From the NCBI GenBank assembly GCA_050084985.1, contig JBITNC010000001.1:97030001-97094000 (forward strand): 64,000 nucleotides of DNA, read 5' to 3'. Positions 23,111 to 34,231 of this stretch are shown piece after piece; position 1 is the first letter of the stretch; each line of letters starts with the position of its first letter. Both the position numbers and the translations under genes were made by a program. A model generated the notes under the pieces. The model searched no databases. It was not told the origin of the DNA and saw only the letters and a program-made list of their open reading frames with translations. The stretch comes from Nageia nagi (Eukaryota > Pinophyta).

Positions 23111-24169
23111 TTAGAGTGATTTTTTTGAAGCTTTATTTTATATATTTGGTATGTTTTTCATGGAAAATATTATGAATAACTAAATTAGGGTACAAACTAG
23201 ACATATTAGCATAGGTCCATGCAAAATATTTGCAATATTTATGTAAAAAGAATATGAATAGGGTCTTTTCCTCATCTATCAAAATCTTTCAAAGTTGAAT
23301 AAATTTAGGTTCATCAAGATTTATGCTAATATCAACTTTAATTATTTCTCAACCAACATGTGTGATGTGTCATATAATTATGATGGAATGGGTAAGAGAT
23401 CATGGGCACTTACATTGTGTTCAAATTAGTCTTAATAAAAGTAGTCTTCCATATGTAATATTATTATAACATAGATGGATATGAGTATATCCCACAAAGT
23501 ATCCAAGAAAACAAGTTCACATTGATGTTGAAAGTCAATTTTCTCAAGGTAAATAGGAATATGATGCAAGCAAACTATGATATAAGTAAGTGGCATATAA
23601 AGGGTTATGGATATGGTACAAATACAACAAGAAGAATTTATGAAAATCATTAATATGAAAATGATAAAATTTATGAGAGAATTCCTCATAGTCAAAAGTG
23701 TTTATGAAAGGTGAGGGTGATGAAGTTATGGGGGAATTGGAGGATATAAAAGGTTCAAATATGGTGAAGGATGATCAATGAAGGATTCAAGAGTGGGATC
23801 ACAAAAGATAGGATTATAAATGATGGAAAAGGATGGAGGATAAGGATTATTAGTGATAGGATATGGAGTGAATCATGAGAAATGATATTTATATGGAACA
23901 TGTCAACTAAAGAGAGGTATTCTAAGATATGAACAAATGATTTTGTAAAAGAGGAAAAGTGGAATCATCATGTAGATGATTATCACTTGAATTATCATGC
24001 AAATGATTATCACTTAAATTTTCATGTGAGGAAATGATTGAGTGATTATTTTCATAATCTTAAGCTAGTTTTATCAAATGGTTTACATGAATGAAGACTA
24101 AAGGTCTCTTTCTCATGCATATACTTATATTTTTTCACATAGTTTTCAATTCATAATATTTCCTTCCAT

Positions 24170-25130
24170 ATTTTAAATCAAAGAATTGAATAATAAACAT
24201 GGGGGAGTAAATAAGAGTTTAAAAAAATTATGTGGTGGCATTATATATAGTATTCCCTCCATAAACATGTGAACTTTGCTTGGGAAGTGGCCCAATATTG
24301 TGATGGTATCTTTAGGATGGTCTATATCATTTGAGGAGAGAATTATGGGAAAAGAAAGAGGTGGGTCATGCAACTCATATTCACCTGCATGAGAAGATAT
24401 GTATTTGATAATGTCCTTTTCATAAGATTGTAAAGTGGAAGAAATATTATTACATGTTGATATTATGTTGGAGTAAGGGATGTTTGTAGAAGAATTGGAT
24501 GTTATGACTTTAGATGAAGAAGTGGTGGATGATTAGATTTTAGAAGAAAGTTGATATGTAGAGGAATAGGTTGCCTCATGAGGGGATATAATGTATTTAA
24601 AATACTTGAATGGTTTATGATACTCTAGAATACGATGCATTTATTCATCATAAATATATTTGAGGTAGCGATGTAAGGTGGAATAGACATAATGCATTTC
24701 ATGAATCTAAGGCCTTATAAGTAGGATATTATATTGCATATCACCATCAATGACATGGAATAGGGTTTATAAGGTATGGAACCCAACATTACTAGGTAGA
24801 ACAATAGTGCCCATGGACTCATTGAAAACCCTTAGAGTTCACGTGGATGATGATATATGACATTATGGTATATTGAGGTGATGTAAGTTAGAATATGATG
24901 TGATATTGAGAATGGAACCTTAATTAACCAAGAATATTTTAAAAGGTTCTCCATAAATTTTATTAATGATAAATAAAGGTGTATTAAAGCCCAAGTAGTC
25001 CCCCTTCTTGAATTTCAAAATCATAAAAGGTGATGGATCTAGAATGACATTATTTGATGCTTCCCACAAAGTTATTAAAGGAATAAAAATCTTGGGTTTG
25101 TATTTCAATGAATCATAGGAATTAAATAAA
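24170..25130 (-). pseudogene. Protease region of the Tat-like element
   Basis: Reading leftward: an open stretch 25108-24920 ending GEPFKIFLVN, then a stop where the catalytic Asp-type position would be, then GSILNITSYSNLHHLNIP, RVFNESMGTIVLPSNVG, DGDMQYNILL and YSTLHRYLKYIYDE. The same order and residues are found in the 18 kb element (DEGSSINIIS, IRAFNDAV, LLGRPWI, STYHGCLKYIY). In LLGRPWI the Gly became Ile and the Trp a stop. This is a retroviral-type aspartic protease remnant. A further open stretch to 24173 is of the usual variable linker type. Confidence 0.7.
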
Positions 25131-25539
25131 ATACCCTTATATGCCTTTGATATTTAAATAAGATCATATATAAACATCTTTGTAGGAGATGATTTTAGTT
25201 AATGTGTAAGATTTGCTTTAATTGTGATAATTGGATGATAGGGTGGAGGAATTGGTAACATAGAAGAGATGGATGTTTTATTAGATCAAGATTTGTATTG
25301 ATGATAGGTTGTGTAATTTTTTTAATTCCTTTGTGATTGCATGAATCATTCCAACAAATCCATGGGTTACAACAAGATCCATAAAATTTACTTGAATTAG
25401 AGTATTTGATGAAGTTAGTATTTTATTTTGATGGGGTAATGGATTATTATAAATGTTAAGATTTTGATTATATTAATTAAGAGGAATATCAATAGAAAGG
25501 TCACCCTTGTCAATAAGATATTGGAAAATATTCTTTGAA

Positions 25540-27300
25540 TGATAGCACTTATTAGTCGTATGGCCTCTTGCTCTACAGAAAGCACAATGTTAATCTTCTT
25601 TAAACTAAACCAATTTTAGAGTATTGGGATCTTGTTGTTTAATATATGATAATGTTATAAGACTAGAATTGAAACACTTATGAAACAAATTTGAAAATGC
25701 TTTAGGAAATGATGTATTAAAATCTATTTTAGGTCTTAAATCTATAGGCCTTGATTGGTTGCCTTATTTGAGAGACTTGGTTTGAATGGGATAATGATTA
25801 GATGGAGGTCATTTGGGTGGAGGATATGATGTAGTAGAAGGTTGAATTAAGACCACTTGATTAATGTTAGGATGAAATGTGTTTAAATATGATTCCCTAT
25901 TCTTATTATTTTGATAATCTTATTTCTTTCCAAGTTTAAGATTACCATTTTACACATAAAAATCTTCAATTCATTTAAACATACTAATAGCTTCTTCAAA
26001 GGAGGAAAATTATTGAATTTAAAGAGTATTGAAAATATGTATGTAACATAATTTAGTAAAAATATGAGTTAATTCATCTTGGTCAATAAGGAATGTTAGT
26101 TCATGAACCATAGATCCCCAACTAGTAACATAATCTATGATACTAAGAGTGGTTTTTATTTTGATATTGATGGAAAATGATTAAGGAAAAGATTGGAAAA
26201 TTGTTAAAATATGAAGATGGAGTGTTGGGCTAAATTGTTGTACCACTCAAGGGATTGACCAAATAAATTCATAGGGAAGGTTCTCAATATAAGGGGTTCA
26301 ATATTGTTGGTGCGATATTATTCATGTTTAGATATATGTAGATGATATTTGGGATATTGCTTCCTTTGTAATTATTCAAATTTGGGAGATAACAATTTGT
26401 TTGATATGTATTATATGGTATAAATGGATGAATATGCTCATTATACAATTAAAATATGATGGAATATGGAAGTTTGGATCATGGTTTCTAACTTCTAATT
26501 TTTGTAATCATTCAAGATTTTATTGTGTGGAAGATATAAAAGGATTATGTATTGAACTATCTAGGATATATGATATGAATGGTGAAGAAATGATTGAATA
26601 TATTTGTTAAAATAACATAGAAGAACTAGAATTATATATTTTTTATGGAAATGATTATGGATAAGAAGTGATAGCATGAAACGAATTTGTTTGAAATGGG
26701 ATATGATTTGGTGAGAAATTCTTATTTAGGTGAATGGTGGAAGTGAAATATGTGAATTGGATGGTATTGATTGAGAGTTATTTTTGCTAAAACTTATGTA
26801 TGAGGTTGAGAAGAAGGAAAAGGTTGACATTATGTTTGAACATGAGAATGGTGAATGTAAATTATTTATGGAAGAGATACTTATGTTGAAGAAAAAGTAG
26901 AATGAGACATTTGAGAATTCAAAATAATAGAAGGGATGGAAGAGGATTTGGTAATTTAGAAACTAATGGGAGTGGATTAGGGTATAATAGAATAAGGTTA
27001 TCTATTGATGGATTCTACATGGGGATCTATCATAATGGAATTTTGCAATGATTATGTTGGTTGAGATTATAAATATTCATTAGGTACATTACAAAAAGTT
27101 TCAATGTGATCCTTATTTTATGTGTTGGAATAATAACCTTGAGGTTCAGTAGGTTGGGCATTGCATGGAATAGATTCATAGGCAAGTATTTTGGATTTAA
27201 TAGCAGTCAAAATAACATTATTAAGGACATATTGCTTAAATTCATATTATGGTTTTTCCATTGGAGACTCAATTGATGGGTCTATGGAGTTTGAAGTTCG
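25540..27300 (-). pseudogene. Gag of the Tat-like element
   Basis: Around 26300-26230 the translation gives LRTFPMNLFGQSLEWYNNLA, which parallels LRIFPMTLAVQALDWYNSLP in the 18 kb element. It then continues IDYVTSWGSMVHELTFLIDQ (parallel to the ISRWRAILTSMPYTIP region) and FSSFEEAISMFK. A knuckle CAFCRARGHTTNKC lies at about 25590-25550; it keeps a true second Cys, unlike the other gags here. Many stops are present. The plus-strand element at 27305 cut the upstream part of the element away from it. Confidence 0.7.
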
Positions 27301-27304
27301 TAAG

Positions 27305-28047
27305 TGTTGACATCTAGTTTGACACCCTTTTTTGGAACAAACTAGTTATTGTATGACCTTTGATATGTTATAATAAATACAAAATTATGTTATATGTTAT
27401 TATTAATAAATGAATACTACTTAAACTATATCTTATGCTATGTTTCTCTTGTTTTGTGCAAGGGACTACCAATATCAATGCTAGTACGTAATGCTACATG
27501 TAATATCTTAATCCTATAAATAGAGAAACATATGCATGGTATGAATATGAGATTTCATTTTGATAGGATTATGCATATCTCTCAAAATCTTTGATGTTGT
27601 CTTTAGACACCACCTATCGAGATTGGAATTTATTATACTAAAGAGCTATATTTTAGTATTTCATTATACACATCAAGGTTTGGTTCATTATTCATTGGAT
27701 CCAAAATTGATTCTCTCAAAGTTTGTAAGGACTCTCAACACCAAGGTTAGGTCATATTACTCCCAACCAACATCATTGTAAATACAAATACTTAAGATCT
27801 TCACACCCATATTCCTGGTTTTCTTTGTACATCAAATCAACTTTGAATAAGGTTTCAAAGGTAATCAAGGTAAGAGCATAGGTATTTATCATTATTCTCA
27901 TAAAATTTTCAATTTATTCAATACAATCATTACTATTATATCTTATCAATTATGCACCACATGCTATTATGTTCCTTTTCTAGTAATTAAAGTAGATATA
28001 ACTTAGCATCACCTTTCCATAATTAGGGTTGTATTTTATCATCTACA
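27305..28047 (+). repeat. 5' LTR of the nested pol-less element
   Basis: 743 bp, starts TGTTGACATC and ends CATCTACA. Shares tatgctatgtttctcttgtttt and tcctataaatag (a TATA-like site near 27515) with the 3' LTR. The expected primer site after 28047 is not readable. Confidence 0.8.
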
Positions 28048-28560
28048 TACTAGTGAATCCATTTTTTTTTATTTTTAAAATCTTCAATTTAGGGTTTGAT
28101 AAAAAATTATTCCAAAACTTATTACAAACCATAGAAGTTTTATTTTAGGGAATTAATTTTTCTAAGATATTTTCCATAAGAAACACTAGGTATTGATTTC
28201 ACTTTGCATTTAATAATTTTTCATAAAATTATTAAATTGTATTACTTAAATTTCATTGAAAATTTTTAATATTTTTATTTTGTAACAAAATATTTTTGCA
28301 TAAAACTCTAGATTTTGAGCTTCATTTTTAGAGATTTTGTGGATGTTTTTGCCTTAGAACCTTACCCAAACCTTAGATCTTCATAGTAGGTAAATTTTAG
28401 AGGGTAAATTGTAATTATCATGTGCATTTTATTAAGGTTTTTTTTATTTATGAAAAAAATACTTTTGCATAAAACCTTAAAATTTCAAGATCATTTTCTT
28501 TAATTTGATGTGATCTAGCATCATAAAATTAAGCCCAAGTCATATATCTCATAGGAAAGA
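28048..28560 (+). other. Leader of the nested pol-less element
   Basis: Non-coding. It parallels 43485-44220 block by block (caaaccatagaagttttatttt against caaaccttagaatttttatttt, shortened; agcatcataaaa in both), although the LTRs before them do not look alike. Confidence 0.6.
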
Positions 28561-30010
28561 TATATTTTGGATCTATCATGGATTTTAGGTGTATTCCTTA
28601 TTCTCTTATGATTGAATTAATTAAATAGGACTTTAAAATTATAGAAGAGGCATTTTGACGTTCTGATGATCATGATATAGACAATGTTACTATCAATGCC
28701 AATATTGTTAAACAAAATAATTTTTAAATGTTACTATCAATGCCAATATTGTTAAACAAAATAATTTTCAAATGTTACTATCAATGCTAATAATATATAT
28801 CTAACAAACTCACAATACACATCTAACAAACTCACAAAGCAATCTCACAAAGATAACATAAGATGTAAGTGGTTCCTCCAACTAGGAGTACATCCACTAA
28901 CTAAATCTCTCTTCTTAACAAATAAGAACTCTTACAATCCTCCTACACTTTTCTTCTAAACACTATCCTATAGCATAAATTTACTCCACAAATTGGTGTT
29001 TGATCACAAAGAGAGAGCCTTCTATTTACAGGCCAAAATCACTCTTTGGATCACCCTTTTCTCCAATGTACAAAAGCATGACATGCACATCCTTTTACCC
29101 AAGTGGCATGCTCATGACATGAAGTGTAGGACAAGTTACATTATCATATTCACATAAATACTTAAGGTATCAAATGATACCCTTAAGTATTAGTGAACTT
29201 ACATAGAAGATTATTACATAAAATTTATAATAAAGCATTATACATTCCAATAGCTTTTTAAAGAAATAAATAATATTAATATACTTAGGAATAGTGTTAA
29301 TAGCATTGATAGTAACATTTGAAAATTATTTTGTTTAACAATATTGGCATTGATAGTAACATTGTCTATATCATGATCATGGGAAGGCCAAAATGCCTCT
29401 TCTATAATTTTAAAGTCATATTTAATTAATTCAATCATGAGAGAATAAGGAATACACCTAAAATTCATGATAGATCCAAAATATTTCTTTGAAATAAATA
29501 ATATTAATATCCTTGGGAATAGTGTCAATAGCATTAATATTATTTATTTCTTTAAAAAGCTATTGGAATGTATAATGCTTTATTATAAACGTTATGTAAT
29601 AATCTTCTATGTAAGTTCACTAATACTTAAGGGTATCATTTGATACCTTAAGTATTTATGTGAATATGATAATGTAACTTGTCCTACACTCCATGTCATG
29701 AGCATGCCCCTTGGGTAAAAGGATGTGCATGTCATGATTTTGTACATTGGATAAAAAGGTGATCCAAAGAGTGATTTTGGCCTATAAATAAAAGGCTCTA
29801 TCTTTGTGATCAAACACCAATTTGTGGAGTAAAGTTATGCTATAGGATAGTGTTTAGAAGAAAAGTGTAGGAGGATTGTAAGAGTTTATATTTGTTAAGA
29901 AGAGAGATTTAGTTAGTGGATGTACTCCTAGTTGGAGGAACCACTTACATATTGTGTTATCTTTGTGAGATTGCTTTGTGAGTTTCTTAGATGTGTATTG
30001 TGAGCTTTTA
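28556..30010. repeat. Large compound inverted repeat
   Basis: About 28799-29262 is the reverse complement, with few differences, of about 29555-30005; both hold cttaaggtatcaaatgatac-type palindromic sequence and the end aatacacatctaa. Separately, 28556-28790 is the reverse complement of 29300-29483 (coding for YFGSIM-FRCIPYSLMIELIK and DHDIDNVTINANIVKQNN). The long arms look like one LTR-like sequence in two opposite copies; the short arms look like gag sequence. A nearly palindromic structure of this size usually comes from insertion of an inverted copy or a template switch. Confidence 0.75.
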
Positions 30011-30119
30011 TTTGATCATGGGAGTCTAGAGTTGTTCATGTTATAGTTCAATTCTCTCAAAATCAAGATCCATAAGTACTCATATGCTTAAAAAATTAAT
30101 CATAAATAAAGATCATTTT

Positions 30120-30750
30120 TCTACATTCATTAATGACATGGATAATGAACATGGTCTATATAAGAGATATCTAAGATATATCAACTATTATATTCTTTGG
30201 TAAATGAAGATGATGGTTTAGTAATTGAAGAACACATTCAAAATGATACTAATACAAATGATGATAATGTTACTAATGAGGATGTTTCCATTGATACTCC
30301 TATGATGAAGAAGTAAATAAAAGAATCTTTTTATAACCTTCCTACAAGTCCTATAAACATGTTCAAAATTTTATCAGCAAAAGGATTTGTAAAATAAAAA
30401 AAAGGTAAAATAATATGTTGAAAATAAAAAATTACCTCATTGGTACAAATAAAATAATTATTGCTTATATCATCAAGTTAAAGGCCACTTAACTGATGGA
30501 GGTGTTAACATGAATAAAATATTTCATAAACTCTTATAAAATAAACTAATATGTTATGAGGAAGGAGACCTAAACAAATGAGGTTTTGAAATAGATGTTT
30601 CTTTTGAGGAACAAATAGGACTTGAAAATGATATAGCTCATAAGGAAATTGTAGATACACATATTATATCAATACTAATGCTACTAATGAGCTTGCTCAA
30701 GATGATGATGTGTTGATAGATTTAATGATTAAAAGCATTAAGGATACATA
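30120..30750 (+). pseudogene. Gag fragment with zinc-knuckle remnant
   Basis: The plus-strand translation near 30440-30600 gives LPHWYK, then CLYHQVKGHLTD, then KLICYEEGDLNK and GFEIDVSFEEQIGLENDIAH. CxxHxxxGH fits the damaged knuckle type of the other gags in this window, and the following segment fits the usual spacer to protease. Frames change repeatedly and the last Cys is not seen. The small element at 30758 follows directly. Confidence 0.5.
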
Positions 30751-30757
30751 GGAATTT

Positions 30758-31862
30758 TGATCCATAATAATATTTAACCACATCCAAATTGTTTAAATTT
30801 TACCTTAGTTTTCTCATGTAGAAAAGAAATAAATTTCCAAGTGTAGTAGCAAAATAAAAGAACAAGGAAAATAAATACACACAAAATATTTTACCCCAAA
30901 GCTATCTTTTATTCTATGGAGTTGTACAAATTTCTCCTCTATGTCTCACTATTTATAACACTTAGTATTTTTCTCACATTGTCTCTTCACTCTGTTTCCT
31001 CTCATAGACTAGCAAAAGTTTGACTAAAATAAAAATTGACTAGTCTTCCTTTAATAAATTTAAGGAAGCTAGCTAACAATAATATAGTTACAATAGTTAA
31101 CTAGAATTACACCACATAGAGATAATTTTGGTTGTGGCCATCAACCAATCTCATCTCCACCTTGTCTCCTTCAAAATAGCCATAAGCACTAACAAACACT
31201 ATTTTCTAATATCCGATATTTGCATCTACCTACAACTCAAATTTAGGCTCAATTGGTTGAGCCAATATTCCATAATTGGCTTTTGAACATAAATAAATAT
31301 GCTCTTTGGAAATACAAACTTGCAAATATTCTTAGCCTAATAATAAGCCAAAACACTAATAAAATAATAAAAAACACGTTAGAAAACATTCAAATCTTAT
31401 ACAAACCAAATAATAGGGTGGATCAATCTTATTACACCACTTGCAACTTGTAAATCTTCAAAGAAATAGTCTAAATGTGCTAATGGCCCTCCAAAACACC
31501 CCCCCCCCCAAAAAAAAAAAAATTGGCCTCCAAAATGACCCCAATTTCATTAAAAAAATTGCAAACTTCAAAATACAATAACTTTTGATCATGAAGTTGG
31601 TTTCATGAACCATAAAAAGTACCAAAAAGAGTAAGATGAAATATAAAACATGATGTAATAAAATAAATAAAAAGAAGAACTTGAAAAAATACTTTTTTTT
31701 CCTTTTATATTTTTTAATAAAAAATACCCAAATTTTGAAAACACATTTCACACACATACAGGATCGAATTTATGCACTATTCAAACTAGAGATATCATAA
31801 TGAAGAGAATTTTGATGTGGAATACTTATTATATTAAAATGAGATGATATGATTTTGGATCA
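30758..31862 (-). repeat. 3' LTR of the gag-only element
   Basis: 1105 bp. Longer than its partner because of about 140-170 bp of extra sequence near 31605-31760. Contains a run of 11 C followed by about 14 A at 31499-31523. Confidence 0.85.
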
Positions 31863-31874
31863 CTCCTCCCCACT
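31863..31874 (-). other. Polypurine tract of the gag-only element
   Basis: On the minus strand AGTGGGGAGGAG, directly before the LTR start. Confidence 0.9.
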
Positions 31875-31949
31875 AAGAGGGCTTTTGGTCCCCAAAAGAT
31901 TAGAGACTAGTAAAATTGAGGAACCCCATTCCCCATCATGGAGCCTTAC

Positions 31950-33245
31950 GAAATTGGCCTCCATAAATTCATTGTACTGAACATACATGGCCACCATGGT
32001 ATAAAATCAAACTTTTTTCCATATGAAAAATGATTTTCAAATGGTTATTGATATTGCATTACCATTTTATCAAATTGCATGTCTAGCTACTCTTGCATTA
32101 GTTCCTCTTTTTGCATGCGCACTAAAACTCCTTTTGCATTCACAACACTTGGTTTCTTAAGTCCTACACAAGACAACTTATCATCAATAATAGATGAATC
32201 TTCAATCTTATATAACTTTTTAGGTTCTTTTGAAACCATCGCATTTGTATTTTCTTTCCTTTGATCAAATTACCTAGGTGCTTGATCGGGATAAAGCTTC
32301 CAACACCCATCTTTCATATGACCATATTTATCAAAATGAGAATAATATCCTCTTTTTTCCTATTATCCTAATTTGTAGAGTATGCATCAATTTTATCTTT
32401 TCCTTTTGACTTGGAATGGTATTCCTCTCTATTGAGCCTTCCACTTTCCTCTAGATATTGCACTTGGACACATACTTCATCCAAATATGTAGGATTAAAA
32501 AGTAATATCGTGTGATAAAGATAGATATGAAGACCTAAAATATACTTCAACAAACATTTATTATTTTTCAAAGGCAAACTATGCAAGGTAGCTCTTTTCT
32601 TGAATTCAATAGTGTACTCTTGGAAACATTTCCCTTTTACTTGCCTGAAATGATACCACTCCATGGTTTGCTTTTGATGATGGCCAAGGGGGTAGAAATG
32701 ATATTGAAGAAATTATTTAAAGTCACTCCATATTTTAACTATTGTTTCCACAAAACTTGCAAGGGAATCCAAATAGGCTTCCCACCAAACTAGAGCATGT
32801 CCCTCTAATTTGAGTGTAGCTATTTCAATTTTATCGTCATCACTTTCAATCTTCTGGATTCAAAAATAGGCTTTCATTTTCTTAAATGATTGGTTTATAT
32901 TTGCTAGATATATCTCTCCTACAAATGATTTGAGCACAAAATTCACCTACAACTTCAAGGGCAATATTTTCTCTATTCGAGAACTCTCCCCAATGTAAGG
33001 ATTCTCTTTTTCTTTTCCTCCATCATCTCATTTTTTTTGTAAATCTATAATAATATAAAGTAGATTACTCAGTGTCTCCTTGATCATCTTGAACCTTTTT
33101 AAAAACTCTTCTTGTGTTGTAGTATATGGATTCCCTTATTCTATTTTATCTTCTCTTTGTTGCTACAACTAATTCTCAATCCAATCTCAGGATCTTCTTC
33201 AATAGTCTCTCCTTCACCTCTTTTAATTTGAGATCTAGAAATCAT
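31950..33245 (-). pseudogene. Gag of the gag-only element
   Basis: Starts at an ATG at 33245-33243 (MISRSQIKRGEGETIEEDPE). Gag-core pieces follow: KIEIATLKLEGHALVWWEAY near 32830, an open block 32664-32368 with MEWYHFRQVKGKCFQEYTIE, LKYILGLHIYLYHTI and PTYLDEVCVQVQYLEE. Near 32340 is a knuckle-like YSHFDKYGHMKDGCWKL whose first Cys is Tyr. This is a Ty3/gypsy Retrotrans_gag domain of the type with an EY/L-GL motif. Several stops (around 33130, 33060, 32700 and 32367) break it. There is no protease motif before the polypurine tract. In non-autonomous families, Gag might still act in packaging; this copy cannot encode it whole. Confidence 0.75.
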
Positions 33246-33312
33246 GCAAAAATAATTTACAACCAAACAAAGTATTATGAAGAAATATTAACAAATGCCC
33301 ATTAATCAAAAT

Positions 33313-33324
33313 GCTCTAATACCA
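33313..33324 (-). other. Primer-binding site of the gag-only element
   Basis: On the minus strand TGGTATTAGAGC (tRNA-Met type), three bases inside the 5' LTR. It is the same sequence as the site at 1326-1337. Confidence 0.9.
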
Positions 33325-33327
33325 ACA

Positions 33328-34226
33328 TGATCTATAATAATATTTTACCACATATAGATTGTTTAATTTTTTCCTCTTTTTCTCACATAGGAAAGAAATA
33401 AATTTCCAAGTGTAGTAGCAAAATAAAAGAACAAGGAAAATAAATATACCATAAAATATTTTATCCCAAAGCTCTCTTTTATTTTGTGTAACAAATTTCT
33501 CCACTCTGTCTCACTATTTACAACACTTTGGCTAACAAAAGTTTGACTAAATACAAATTGACTAATCTTCTTGTATAAATTTAAGGAAGCTAACTAACAA
33601 TAATGTAGTTACAACAATTAATTGGTATTACACCATGTAGAAATAATTTTGGTTGTGATCATCAACCAATATCATCTCCATCTGGTCTCATCCAAAATAG
33701 TCATGACCATTAAAAATATTATTTTCTAACACATAATATTGTCATCTACCTGTAACTCAAATTTGGGCTCAATTGGTTGAGCCAATCTTCTAGAATTGAC
33801 TTCTAAATACAAATAAACATGCTCTCTAGAAATGCAAAATTGCAAATATTATCAACCTAATAATAATCCAAAAAACCAATAAAATAATAAAAAAAACCTT
33901 AAAAAATAATAAAATCTTACACAAACTAAATAATATGGTGGATTTAGTCTTATTACTCCAGTTGACAGTTAGTAAATCTTCAAAGAAATAGCCTAAACAT
34001 GCTATCTAGCCTTCAAAATATCCCCTCACACTAACGGGCCCCAAAATGCCCCCCATTTCATTAAAAAAATTGCAAACTTCAAAATGCAATAGCTTTTGAT
34101 CATGAAGTCAATTTCATGAACACAAGATCGAATTTATGCATCGTTCGAATTGATGAAATTATCATGAAGATATCTTTGATGTGGAATACTTATTGAGTTG
34201 AAATGAGATGATATGATTTGAGATCA
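33328..34226 (-). repeat. 5' LTR of the gag-only element
   Basis: 899 bp, collinear with the 3' LTR, followed by the AATTT duplication. Confidence 0.85.
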
Positions 34227-34231
34227 AATTT

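Larger units (their letters stand above)
30758..34226 (-). mobile_element. Gag-only LTR element (TR-GAG-like), complete ends
   Basis: LTRs at 30758-31862 and 33328-34226 start TGATC on the minus strand and end GATCA. Perfect target duplication AATTT (30753-30757 and 34227-34231). The primer site and polypurine tract are in place. The internal region is only 1465 bp and holds one gag-type frame with no room for polymerase, the layout described for terminal-repeat retrotransposons with a gag domain. It inserted into the nested pol-less element. Confidence 0.9.

Noticed and set aside
29607-29813. Minus-strand frame of 68 codons
   Set aside because: It lies in the LTR-like arm of the inverted repeat; its mirror copy does not keep it open.
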